From Canna indica (Eukaryota > Streptophyta > Magnoliopsida > Zingiberales > Cannaceae): a stretch of DNA of 64,000 nt. Location of the stretch: the NCBI GenBank assembly GCA_034359265.1, contig CP136893.1, positions 46,697,501 through 46,761,500 on the forward strand, written 5' to 3'. Shown here piece by piece: positions 1-9,449 of the stretch (within the stretch, counting starts at the first letter, position 1; every line of letters begins with the position of its first letter). The position numbers were made by a program, and so were the translations under genes. The notes below the pieces were generated by a model. That model had not been told where the DNA came from and ran no database searches. It saw nothing but the letters and a program-made list of their open reading frames with translations.

Positions 1-40
1 TATAATATCCATCAAGCTGCGAATGTTTATTTAAATTAAC

Positions 41-656
41 GGAAAAATCATAGTTTTGGTCCATAGTTTCTTTTCATTTTCATTTTGATTTTTATAATTT
101 TATAATTTTGATTTTAGTCCCCATACTTTACTTCCGTTTAGAATTTAATCTCTACCGTCAAATAAGATTTAAACGGTGCTGACATGGATAATATGAGCTG
201 ACTGGACAATGCTGACGTGGAGCCTGCAAGGACCAACTTTGTAAATTATAGGGACTAAACTTAAAATTTTATAAACTATGATGACTAAAATTAAAATTTT
301 ATAAACTATAGAGACTAAAATCAAATTTTAATTAATTATTTTTCCTAATAAATATAAAAAATTACATGATATTTTTTTAATTTATTTATAAATAACTATA
401 ATATTTAAAAATATTAAAATTGATCAATTTTTTTACCGATTAAGGTGATTTATTTTGGATTTTATTTTGAAAAGAACGATAACATATTTATATATTTAGT
501 AGGGGTGAGCATGGGTAGGGACATCCCGGTCGTCCCGGTCCGGCCCGACCCGAAAAGTCGGAATAAATCCCGTCTCGATTCAAAATCGGGACGGGTCCGG
601 GACGATACAAAAAAATCGAGATTGTCCCGTCCCAGCTCGGTTTATAATATAAGTAA
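41..656 (+). repeat. Left long inverted-repeat arm of the outer element
   Basis: Pairs with roughly 2985-3662 on the other strand. It holds tandem GGACTAAAA/TTTTATAAACTATA subrepeats (about 240-320) and a GC-rich block (500-640) of repeated CCCG/CGGGAC motifs that reappears inverted at 3000-3190. Confidence 0.75.
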
Positions 657-665
657 TATTAAATA

Positions 666-835
666 GAGTAAATATCCAAAAAAAATACGAACTTTGGATC
701 TTTTCCTATTTTTAGCATAAACTTTTTTCGTTAGTAAGAAAATACACGAACTATTATTCTGTTACCCCGTTTAGCACGAACCGTCATTTCTGACGGATTC
801 AGCTGATGTAGCACATTAACGGTGACAACGTGGTA
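666..835 (+). repeat. Left TIR of the Pack-MULE
   Basis: About 165 bp, inverted match to 2440-2599 with scattered differences. Starts GAGTAAATATCC directly after the 9 bp duplication. Confidence 0.85.
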
Positions 836-935
836 AATTTTATCCTAAGTGAATTATTGTTTTATTATTTTAATTATTATTATTATTATTTTATTATTAA
901 AAAAGTTTTATATTATTATTTTCATCTTCCTCTCC

Positions 936-1192
936 TTTGTTTTTTGCTCGTGCAAGTCTTCCTCCCTCCACTACTTCCTCCCCTCCACCTTCCTTCCTCA
1001 TCAAGCTCATCGACGACGATAGCGCAGCCGCATACTCTTTGCTCCTCAGCCACAACTCCTTCATCCTCCTCCTTACTTCGCACCCTTTCTCCTTCTTGGC
1101 GTGCCGCGAGAACTACGCCGTCATGCACCTCGACCTCATTAAGCTCATTGGGCGAGCCTCCGCCATGCTCGTTGGTGATTCCCTGCAACATT
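936..1192 (+). pseudogene. GC3-biased captured fragment, gene unknown
   Basis: A plus-strand open stretch reads FLIKLIDDDSAAAYSLLL ... ENYAVMHLDLIKLIGRASAM. Most third codon positions are C or G, unlike the AT-rich transposon sequence around it, which suggests it comes from a monocot-type host exon caught between the MULE termini. I do not recognise the parent gene. It is continuous with no start context, so any protein would be a fragment. The opposite strand is also open here, but its composition looks like a shadow. Confidence 0.35.
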
Positions 1193-1530
1193 GAAGTTTG
1201 AGACCTAAACGATGAACTGCTGAAATAGTGGATCCCCCAAATTAGCGACGAAGAGTGTTGCTGGTGATTGCGCCGACGAGGTAGCAAGACCCTACCGACG
1301 CGATCCGCAGCCGCGACAGCCACCACCGCTTCACGGCAAGGTGCTGTTGTGATGGCAATCTACATGTATTAGATAGCATAGTCTCAAATAAAGAGTTAAA
1401 TCTACATGTATAGGCTCTACAAGGTGCTGCTATGATGGCAATCACAACGGTGGGAGAAAGGATGAGGAGGAAGAGAGGAAGATGAAGGCTCAGCAAGCGA
1501 TGACGATAAAAAGGCAACGCCTTTTCTGAG

Positions 1531-2064
1531 CTAATCGAACCTCTCCATATCGAAGTTGTGGGTCTTGATGGGGCGCCTCTGCTTGGCAACAAAGTAGGTC
1601 TTGATGGGCTCCATCACATCCCACGACAGCTCCCAAAATGTGAGACGCATGAAGCTTGCCATTTGCAGCGCCAAGAAGCCCAATCCGCACCACATCTCCC
1701 TCCTCACTAGCGACTCCGCTTTGGCATCGATCGACCTTGCCGTCTGCAGCGCCAAGAAGCCTAATCCGCACCACATCTCCCTCCTCACCAGCGACTCCGC
1801 TTTGGCGTCGATCGATGCCTGCTTCTCCTCCACCTCCTTCAGCTCCTCCCTCTCTGCCTCGGGCAACGACGCTGGAATCATGTTCTCGATCGCCTTCGCT
1901 ACCTGGGGAATAATGTCCTCGTAGGAGACGCAGCTCCGCCTGAGCCCCCTCAACCTCGCTCGGACTGCCTCCACCTGCGCTGCACTCAGCACCTTTCTCA
2001 CATGCGCCACCGAGACTCCCTCCGCCAGCGGAGGAGGAAGCGGCAAGGACAGCCCCTCCGTCAA
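1531..2064 (-). pseudogene. Captured mitochondrial calcium uniporter (MCU) gene fragment
   Basis: The 177-residue minus-strand frame contains the hallmark pore segment of MCU proteins, the inner-mitochondrial-membrane calcium channel: REMWCGLGFLALQ followed by MRLTFWELSWDVMEP. The WDxMEP motif, at residues about 149-154, supplies the acidic ring of the selectivity filter in this family. Upstream, KVLSAAQVEAVRARLRGL and SCVSYEDI resemble the matrix domain of plant MCU, and KAIENMIP the pre-pore part. About 40-50 residues are missing between SCVSYEDI and PQVAKAIE, close to where plant MCU genes may have an intron (family position from memory). An 81 bp tandem duplication repeats residues about 88-141. 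After WDVMEPIKTYF the match stops, so the second membrane helix is absent. The frame is open, but this is a Pack-MULE passenger and cannot form a complete channel subunit. Confidence 0.85.
1656..1817 (-). repeat. 81 bp tandem duplication inside the MCU fragment
   Basis: Two adjacent copies of about 81 bp differ at only a few positions. Each encodes SIDAKAESLVRREMWCGL plus eight residues. The period is visible from TGCAGCGCCAAGAAGCC at about 1664 and 1745. It keeps the reading frame. Confidence 0.85.
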
Positions 2065-2216
2065 CAGGCCTCCTTGCTCATACCTACCTCCTCCTCGTCT
2101 TCCCGGACCTCATCTCCTTCTCCCTGATACATCCCATCAGGATCTACCTCCGCTCGCAGGGCATCACACGACCACTCACCGCGGCCGGCACACTTGTCGC
2201 CGCTCACCGCCACTAT
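2064..2216 (+). pseudogene. Captured MATE/DTX efflux transporter fragment
   Basis: The plus frame starting at 2064 reads LLAHTYLLLVFPDLISFSL then IHPIRIYLRSQGITRPLT. This closely resembles the membrane segment and following loop (pattern PDL...HP-R-YLR-Q-IT-PL) of plant MATE multidrug and toxin extrusion (DTX) proteins, antiporters of plasma or vacuolar membranes. It spans about 50 residues with no start codon and strong C/G third positions. It abuts the MCU fragment, which runs in the opposite direction, so the two source genes were captured separately. It stops resembling MATE near 2216. I am confident of the family, not of the subgroup. Confidence 0.7.
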
Positions 2217-2439
2217 CTCCAATGTCGCCCTTCCCTTCTTCCTCCACTCTCACCACCATGGCGGCGGCGGCAGTGGCGTTGAGGAAGGATGAGACTCCGC
2301 TGGAGAAGGCCACATTGCGTGAGATGGCCTTATGCAATGAAGGGCATGAGAATGACAAATTATAAATTTACCCCTCATTGCTTCATATAGATCCAAGGAG
2401 AAAATTGTAATATAGGCCACGTAGGATAGTCACTTGCCA

Positions 2440-2599
2440 CATTGTTGCCATTAACGTGCCACATCAGCTAAATCGTCAAAAATGACGGTGCATGCTAAAC
2501 GGGATAACGGAATGATAGTTCGTGTATTTTCTTGCCAACAAAAAAAGTTTATGCTAAAAATGGTAAAATGTCCTAATTTCGTTTTTTTTGTATTTACTC
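2440..2599 (-). repeat. Right TIR of the Pack-MULE
   Basis: Inverted match to 666-835. Ends TATTTACTC directly before the second TATTAAATA copy. Confidence 0.85.
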
Positions 2600-2608
2600 T
2601 ATTAAATA

Positions 2609-2960
2609 TAAAAAAAATATTAATTATTTTAACGAAGATATTATTTTTATTTTATAAAAAAACCAATGTTAATAAATTCGGAACGTCCTGGTCCGGTCCC
2701 AAATTTTTCGAAGCAGGACAAAATTAGGATGCTTCGTATTCGAGCTCGGAATCGGGACACATTTGCGTCCCGACTCAAAATCAGGACGGGACCGAGACAT
2801 ACCAAATCCCGACCCGTTCCGATCCCGAATACGAAGCATCCTGATTTTGTCCCGCTCCGAAAAATTCAGGACCGGACCGAGACATCCCAAATTTATTAAT
2901 ATTAAGTTTTTATAAAATAAAAACAATATCTTCATTAAAATAATTAATATTTATTTCTAA
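2609..2960. repeat. Near-perfect hairpin at the centre of the outer element
   Basis: Sequence 2610-2780 is followed by its inverted copy at 2790-2955, with blocks TATTAATTATTTTAACGAAG and CTTCATTAAAATAATTAATA facing each other and the centre near 2785. It continues the inverted arms, so the original outer element was almost fully palindromic. Confidence 0.85.
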
Positions 2961-2984
2961 AAAAATAATATTATATATTTAATA

Positions 2985-3662
2985 TTACTTATATTATAAA
3001 CTTGGCCGGGACGGGACAATCTCGATTTTTTTGTCCTATCCCGATCCCGTCCCGATTAAATTTTTAATCGGGACAAACATATTTGTCCCAGTCCCATCTC
3101 GATTTTGAACCGAGACGGGATTTATCCCAACTTTTCGGGTCGGACTGGACCGGGACGGTTGGGATGTCCCGACCCGTGCTCACCCCTACTAAATATATAA
3201 ACATGTCATAGTTAAATATTATAGTTATTTTCAAAATAAAATTCAAAATAAATCACCTTAATTGGTAAAAAATTTGCTCAATTTTAATATTTTTAAATAT
3301 TATAGTTATTTATAAATAAATTAAAAAAATATCATATAATTTTTTTATATTTATTAGAAAAAATAGTTAATTAAATTTTATTTTTAGTCTCTATAATTTA
3401 TAAAATTTTGATTTTAGTCCTCATAGTTTATAAAATTTTAATTTTAGTCCCTATAATTTACAAAATTGATCCATGCAGGCTCCACATCAACATTGTTCAG
3501 TCAGCACATATTATCCACGTCAGCACCGTTTAAACCTTGTTTAATAGTAATGATCAAATTCTAAATGAAAATAAAGTATGAGGACTAAAATCAAGATTTT
3601 AAAATTATAGGGATTAAAATTAAAATTAAAAAAAATTGTGAGGACAAAAATTATAATTTTTC
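2985..3662 (-). repeat. Right long inverted-repeat arm of the outer element
   Basis: Reverse-complement partner of 41-656. The matching runs include CGTGCTCACCCCTACTAAAT (3174-3193) against the left block near 500-515. Confidence 0.75.
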
Positions 3663-3727
3663 TAAATTAATCAATCATTCCTTAGGCATCCACCACCATG
3701 GAAGTTACATCCTTCCGTGCACATTTG

Positions 3728-4352
3728 CTACATAAGATATGACTTTCTAGTGCCATAGTTAAGTACAATTGTTACATAAAAAATGATTCTACAACCTCTC
3801 CAACAGTGAGACATGCCCCTCTGAAGCTGTCCTTTCAACTCTTTCGTCCACCTATTGATCAATTCAGATATAGATTTTAATTCCTCCACTGTGCATATCT
3901 CCTAGAAACATGAATTCCACGTGAACATAAGAAAAAAAAACCCAGCTCCATAATTAGAGGCAAGTAAATGGTCATGAAAATTCGAAGGTGTAAGCAGCGC
4001 TAGCAGGTCAGAATACGTTGGTTTTACTATTGACTTCTTGAGATTTTTTACCTTTTTTTAGTGGTAGTTAGAATTATTTTTTTATCCATGTGGGAGGAAA
4101 GAAATGTCCTACTCAGCTATAAAAGTTTATTTTGTACAGTGTGGGTCTTGAATTTGAATACTGCCTTATAGCTTACCCTTTGCACAAAGATTAAAGAAAG
4201 AAAAGTTTTGCAAACTCATGCCCAAAGGAAGAGTACCTTACGAAGCATTTCCTCAATGGTGGATTCATCTTCTCTTTGCAGGCCAATGAAATACAATTGG
4301 AGCTTTCTAGCGGACTCCAAAAATTCACTTGCATGCCTGCTGTTCAACGTCA
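3728..4352 (-). pseudogene. Mediator subunit 28 (MED28)-like gene fragment, probably broken
   Basis: Two exon-like blocks on the minus strand. Block 1 (4335 to 4237) encodes HASEFLESARKLQLYFIGLQ then REDESTIEEMLRK and ends at a good donor (AAG|GTACTC). Block 2 (3901 to 3728), after an acceptor-like CTAG, encodes EICTVEELKSISELIN then RWTKELKGQLQ. This order and spacing match the helical C-terminal half of plant MED28, a head-associated Mediator subunit linking transcription factors to RNA polymerase II. Just upstream of block 1 a DVE triplet in another frame suggests a small frameshift. The expected C-terminus after KGQLQ is replaced by unrelated residues to a stop at 3728. No first exon was found upstream. 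The family comparison is from memory, so a pseudogene is likely but not proven. Confidence 0.55.
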
Positions 4353-4935
4353 ACTCAAAGTTCGATCATCTTCAAATATTGACATGAAACAAAGCTAGAA
4401 ATGCATGCACTACTTTCTACATACAACAAATTATTTTTATGTGATGCTTGTATTCGACTAAATGCCATCAATGTACATGCGTCTGAGGATAATAGTGAAG
4501 ATTCTACAAATGTCAGTTATAGTAGAATGCACTAGGAACCAATGAAATATATATTAAAAAAGGAAAGTTAAAAGAAGAAAGTAACCTTTATTTTCACTAA
4601 TTGCAAATTGTCAATTAGCAATTTAGCATAATCCAGTGAGTAAACCAATGAAGATGTCTGGAATGGACTAGAAATCTGCTACGGACGCACGGGATAATCG
4701 TTATCTATACTACAGAAGAAAGAAAAAAAGATAGAATAATAATTCAAACCAAACCGACATCAATAAAGGATAGAGATCAAGGTTGAAGAGGTCAACATGA
4801 CAGCGATGCATTACTTCGTGATAAGGATAGGGACATTGTATTACAATGATAGAGATACATTGCTATTCATGATAAGGAAATACTATTCTCTACAATCATT
4901 GTATAATTTGCAATTATAAATTCATGAAAGGCAGG
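4353..4935. other. Non-coding stretch
   Basis: AT-rich with no recognisable exon, RNA gene or repeat. A missing first exon of the MED28-like gene might be expected here, but none can be supported. Confidence 0.4.
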
Positions 4936-4943
4936 CCGAATAA

Positions 4944-5580
4944 TTGGATTCTCCCCTTATCTCTCGCTTTCTCATTCCTCTCCCTCTACTTATCCGCTTG
5001 AGAATTGTGGCTTTCAACATTGACGGTGAGGCCCAAACTTGGTTCAGGTTCTTCAAAGCCCGTCACCCGAACCTGTCATGGGCGGCTTTGTCACGGTACA
5101 TCTCCATCCGCTTTGGTCCTTCGGATCGTGGAAGCGAGTTTGGAGACATTACAAAATTAACACAGAAAAAGAGTGGCAGATTACCGGTAAAGTTTCAAAC
5201 GACTCCTTCCCCAAGCGTTGCACTTGCCGGAACACTTTTTGACATCCATGTTTGTGAGCGGACTGCAACCACCCATCCGCGTGCACATACTGGCACACCA
5301 ATCCTCTGACTTGCTGCGAGCAATGAACTTAGCCCGCCTCTTTGAACAGCACCGCCAACCATATCTGTCATCCTCTTGTGTTTTCATTGCGACGAGAAAT
5401 GGTAGCCATGATACACATACAAGAAACTATTTCATATATACAGATTCTGGATAACGAAGACCATCCACTGCAAGACATCGAGGAACAATATCAACTTTTA
5501 TTAATGGCCATCCAATGCATCAACCAACTGCGAACAATATCAACTTTTATTAATGGCCATCCAATGCATCAACCAACCGC
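4944..5580 (+). pseudogene. Gypsy gag remnant
   Basis: The frame from 4944 gives AFNIDGEAQTWFRFFKARHP then NLSWAALSRYISIRFG, the conserved core of the plant retrotransposon Gag domain (G-A--W). It breaks by frameshift near 5160, after which LPEHFLTSMFVSGLQPPIR continues in another frame. A segment near 5490-5580 is duplicated: AATATCAACTTTTATTAATG occurs twice about 50 bp apart. It is not functional. Confidence 0.75.
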
Positions 5581-5599
5581 GAACTATCCATATTACTAG

Positions 5600-6040
5600 A
5601 CATATCCAGTCACTTCCAGTAAACATATTGCCTGGATTCCGGGAGTTCCCTCAACTTTGTAAGCTACAACATTGCCAACAAATTGGGGTTATTTAGAGAG
5701 GACGGAGACCAAGTTATGGTCGTAGCCAATGGTTTTTGTCTCTCCAGCACCAAGCTTCGCAATCCACTTACACTATGGGTCGGCCAAGAACAGTTCCACA
5801 CAGAATACTATGTGGTTCAACTGGGCAGTTTTAACATCATTCTTGGAGTATGTTGGCTTCAGACGCTAGGGCTGATATCATGGGATTTTGAAATTTTATC
5901 CATGCAATATTTTATACAAGGCCGAACAGTGCATCTACACGGCCAACACTATAAAAACGAGAAGGCCCCTGCACCATCTGCAACCACAGTCATCCAACTC
6001 ATCGGAACTGTCCACAGTGCTAGAAGACTTCACGTCCATC
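5600..6040 (+). pseudogene. Gypsy aspartic protease remnant
   Basis: The open stretch with NKLGLFREDGDQVMVVANG and then FNIILGVCWLQTLGLISWDF corresponds to the C-terminal half of the retroviral-type aspartic protease domain (ILG--WL motif). The catalytic D-S/T-G triad is not intact upstream. It is followed directly by RT. Confidence 0.7.
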
Positions 6041-6596
6041 TTTGTTGAGCCAATCGGATTACCACCAGTCCGCCAACAAGAGCACCGTATAACTCTATTA
6101 CCTAAGACAACACCTGTAGCTGTCCGCCCATATCACTACCCTTTCTTACAAAAAGATGAGATAAAGTGACAATGTGCAACCATGCTTAAACAAGGTATAA
6201 TTCACCTCAGCAACTCTGCGTTCTCAGCCCCAGTATTATTAGTAAAGAAGAGCAAAGGAACACGGAGGTTTTGTGTGGATTATTAGGCGCTAAACGCTGC
6301 AACAATAAAAGATCGGTTTTCTATTCTAGTCATCAACGAGCTATTGTACGAACTTCATGGCGCCATGTTCTTCACAAAATTGGACCTCCATGCCGGGCAC
6401 CATCAAATTCGCATGGCCCCAAACGACATCAACAAAACAACATTTAGAACACACCATGGGCATAGGAATTTCTCATCATGCCTTTTGGCCTCACGAACGC
6501 TCCCTCGACATTTCAATCTCTCATGAACGAGCTCTTCCAACCGTGGTTAAGGAAATTTATCCTAGTATTCTTTGATGACATCTTGTTATACATTAA
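6041..6596 (+). pseudogene. Gypsy reverse transcriptase, first part
   Basis: [61 protein letters not shown] and [10 protein letters not shown] mark RT blocks through the catalytic FxDD (family F/Y-x-DD). Stops near 6170 and 6285 and a frameshift around 6470 break it. The frame is cut at 6596 by the Harbinger-like insertion and resumes at 9342. Confidence 0.85.
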
Positions 6597-6782
6597 GGGA
6601 CTGTTTGGTTGCCTGCAATTGGACTTGCAGGCAACTAGTTTACAGCATTTATACCCCTCTACTTGTTTGGTTGCCTGTAATTGAGCCATTTGCAGCATTT
6701 TGCATTTGCAGCCTGCAAATGCAGGCTGCAAAACGGGCTGCAGGCCCAAATGCCTGCATCACTCACTTACAGCCTGCAAGGT

Positions 6783-7150
6783 CATCGACTCTCGACTCTC
6801 CAGCCCTCGACTTCTTCCCCCCGAGCTGCCACTTCTTCCCGACTTCTCAGCCCTTGATTTCTTCCCGAGCTGTGACTTCTTCCGCCCAAGCTGCCACTTC
6901 TTCCCAACTTCTCAGCCCTCGACTTCTTCTCGAGCTGCGACTTCTTCCCCCGAGCTGCCACTTCTTCCCGACTTCTCAGCCCTCGATTTCTTGCCGAGCT
7001 ACGACTTCTTCCCCCCGAGCTGCCACTTCTTCTTGACTTCTCAGCCCTCGATTTCTTCCGAGCTGCGACTTCTTCCCCCCGAGCTGCCACTTCTTCCCGA
7101 CTTCTCAGCCCTCGACTTCTTCCCTAGCTGCGACTTCTTTCCCCCGACGA
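6783..7150 (+). repeat. About 65 bp minisatellite (five or more copies)
   Basis: The unit contains GAGCTGCCACTTCTTCCCGA followed by CTTCTCAGCCCTCGA. Copies start at about 6845, 6910, 6975, 7035 and 7100 with small variations. It is open in several frames only because of composition and should not be read as a gene. Confidence 0.85.
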
Positions 7151-8860
7151 CGCACTCAGGTAAGCTTCATGTACTTGTTTTGGCATGGAGATTTTTGATG
7201 TACTACTTGTTTTGGCATGGAGATTTTTGATGTACTTGTTTGGTGTCCAAATATTCATATTAATACAAGAAAGTAAAGACACCAATGATACGTGGACTTG
7301 CATTCTTTTCTATTTTACCTTCAGGAGGAGACCAGCTTAGAGTATATTCTTCTTCATGCTATGTTTCAGCTCACTGATAATCTCAACTATGTTCTCAATT
7401 TGGTTTGTCCTAAGTTAATCAATTGGTGCTCCAAAATGGAGTTTGGCTCTTTTCTTTTTCACTCGTTCATGTATTAATATGCTTGAGAAGGACAAAGAGG
7501 AAAATGGTAAAGTGGTGCATAGACTTTCAAATATGTTCCATCAATGAAGGCATACTTGTTTAGTTTTTGGTGGATCTAAATGCCCCAAATCTTGACAATA
7601 GATTCTAGGAGTTAATGCTCTACTTATGTTGCTTTTGATTGCCAAGCACAAGTTGGCCAAGTGGAAATCTTGGTCTCTGCATTTTAAGCCTATGTGATCC
7701 TGAAAGTTGGGGACCTGAAAGTTGTCCCCAACATCTTCATCTTTTGAGGATTAGTTCATGTTCAAATTAATTTTGACATACATCCAAAGGGATGCATTGT
7801 AGTAATAAAGACCATGGACTGTGATCCTGATATGTCTATGCCAAACTCTGATATAATGTTGCTTTCAGAAATCTGCTTGTGGAGAATGGTTTCTGTATTT
7901 TGAACAAGCCAATATGGTAGCTTCCAGTATGATAGTCTTGGAACATGTACTTTCTTATTAGCTTATATCCTAAAAGTTTTCCACAATCTATGTTCAACAT
8001 ACTCTGTTGCATGCAGTAGAATGGTATGATTTTTCTTCTTTATTTATGTTGCTTGACCAGAATCTTATTGCTTGAGTTTGAGGCTTAGTTTCTTTGACTT
8101 AAATGCTAAATTATTGTTCTATTGGAAATATTAGGTAGAACTTCAACTTTTTAGATTTAAGTACCTCACTAAAAAGTAGTCATATCAGCTCCATCTGCTG
8201 ATGCTCCTATGTTTAGTTTCACTTTAGTTTACATAGGTATATACTCTTATTCATGCTAGTTGAATCTAGTGAACCATATATTATGGAAGAGAGTTATTAT
8301 TTGAGTCTTTTATTACTGTTTACTGTGATGAATGGTTTCTTAGTATCCTTCTCAAAACTAGTCCTTGAGTAATCTTTGCAATATTCAGTGCTGGTGATAA
8401 AAACTGAGAACAGAACATGACCAATTTGGGCAATGGTCCTTCTGATTCACCTCTACCTTGTTGGCTGTATTCAAGATACTGCATGACTCTTTGACAGTGC
8501 TTTTCTAAAGCGAGTAGCCACTCTCAATGCCTGCTAGTGGAACCTGCATTTCTTCACTTTTGGTGGAATAACTTTACTGAAGTTTTCTCTTCTTTTTCTA
8601 GTTGCAAAGGTGATGGCACATGAAAATTGAGATTTGTCTATCCACTTTTGCTTTATATATCCTATATATCCTATGATACTTGACAATATCTGTAGCCACA
8701 TACCAGGATTTTGTTTAGGTCTTTTATTGGGGGACTTGCAGAACTTGTGGTTCTCACTTTAGCAACATGTTATAGCAGATAAGACAAAAAATTTGTTAAA
8801 GACTTTGATATGAACTCGTTGTTAGAGTTTTATGAACTTGTTTAGGTGAATTTATTGTTA
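7150..8860. other. Interior of the Harbinger-like element, no gene recognised
   Basis: AT-rich, with only short open stretches (for example 7292-7477). No transposase or host-gene signature was recognised, though captured transcript-like sequence is possible. Confidence 0.4.
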
Positions 8861-8865
8861 AAGAC

Positions 8866-9085
8866 TTCTTTTTTGTTTATGTGCATGTCCTTTATTTTTT
8901 TTATTCAAAATGTTATTTTGATGTTTAGATGTAGTCCTTTAGACTTCTTTTATGTTTATGTGCATGTCCTTTATTTTTTTTATTCAAAATGTTACTTTAA
9001 TGTTTAGATGTAGTCTTTAGACTTCTTTAATGTTTATGTGCATGTCCTTTGTTTTTTTATTCAACATATTACTTTAATGTTTTTA
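8866..9085 (+). repeat. About 78 bp tandem repeats (three copies)
   Basis: Three consecutive copies of a unit containing TTTATGTGCATGTCCTTT, ATTCAAAATGTTA and TTTAGATGTAGTC, the last one shorter. Confidence 0.85.
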
Positions 9086-9127
9086 ATATTAATATATTAT
9101 TTTTCAAAATATTAATGCAAGTTGCAA

Positions 9128-9338
9128 TTTCTATTTGCGGTCAACCAAACGCCTGCAAATAGAAGTTGCAAGTGTAGTTGCAACTTCCATTTGCGGCCAA
9201 CCAAACGCCTGCAAATAAAAATTGCAGCTCTACTTGCGGGCAACCAAACGCTAGGCTGCAAAATCTATTTGTGGGCATTTGCTTTTGCATGCAAATAGAT
9301 TTTGCAGCATTCGCACTTGTAGGCAACCAAACGCCCCC
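9128..9338 (-). repeat. Subterminal repeats of the Harbinger-like element
   Basis: Motif GCAACCAAACGCC(TGCAAAT) or close variants occurs about five times in 200 bp (near 9145, 9200, 9240 and 9323), mirrored by GTTTGGTTGCCTG copies at 6604-6680. Clusters like this are typical transposase-binding subterminal sites. Confidence 0.7.
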
Positions 9339-9341
9339 TTA

Positions 9342-9444
9342 GTCATGGCCTCATCATTTGGATCATCTAAAGAAAGTATTCACTCTATTGCAACAAGAGT
9401 GATTATTTTTGAAGCAAACAAAATGCATTTTTGGATCACAAACC
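9342..9444 (+). pseudogene. Gypsy RT, second part
   Basis: Encodes SWPHHLDHLKKVFTLLQQE, a stop, then FLKQTKCIFGSQ, the segment that follows the YxDD region in gypsy RT. It is cut at 9444 by a second insertion. Confidence 0.8.
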
Positions 9445-9449
9445 GTAAG

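Larger units (their letters stand above)
666..2599. mobile_element. Pack-MULE nested in the outer MULE, carrying host gene fragments
   Basis: The element begins GAGTAAATATCC and ends TATTTACTC, flanked by a perfect 9 bp duplication TATTAAATA (657-665 and 2600-2608). TIRs of about 165 bp pair 666-835 with 2440-2599 and share the motif AGCATAAACTTTTTT and a CGTCATTTCTGACG-like segment. These are Mutator-like hallmarks. The interior is GC-rich and contains an MCU-like fragment (minus), a MATE-like fragment (plus) and a GC3-biased unknown stretch (plus). No transposase is seen. Captured host exon pieces inside MULE termini define a Pack-MULE. Confidence 0.88.
41..3662. mobile_element. Long-armed MULE-like foldback element (outer)
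   Basis: The two ends are long inverted repeats. The left arm (from 41, GGAAAAATCATAG...) matches the reverse complement of the right arm (to 3662), including GGACTAAAA-type subrepeats, the block TAATATGAGCTGACTGGACA near 190 with its partner near 3500, and the AT-rich stretch at 330-460 with its partner at 3250-3380. Flanking 9-mers TAAATTAAC (32-40) and TAAATTAAT (3663-3671) agree at 8 of 9 positions. A 9 bp duplication with long TIRs starting with G is typical of Mutator-like elements. Without the nested insertion the element is about 1.7 kb and nearly one palindrome. No transposase is visible, so it is non-autonomous. Confidence 0.75.
6597..9338. mobile_element. PIF/Harbinger-like non-autonomous element inside RT
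   Basis: Ends are GGGACTGTTTGGTTGCC at 6597 and the inverse of GGGGGCGTTTGGTTGCC at 9338. They are flanked by TAA (6594-6596) and TTA (9339-9341), consistent with the 3 bp TWA duplications of PIF/Harbinger with one change. RT coding on both sides (YIK, then SWPHHLDHLKK) joins in frame around it, fixing the boundaries. Many subterminal copies of GTTTGGTTGCC/GCAACCAAACGCC occur at both ends. The interior has minisatellites but no transposase motif. Confidence 0.8.

Noticed and set aside
922..1326. Minus-strand 134-residue frame in the Pack-MULE
   Set aside because: Codon third-position bias favours the plus strand over the same bases, so this looks like the shadow.
6700..7230. A 176-residue plus-strand open frame rich in FFPSCDFFPP repeats
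   Set aside because: It is the translation of the 65 bp minisatellite. Other frames and the opposite strand are open too, so composition explains it.
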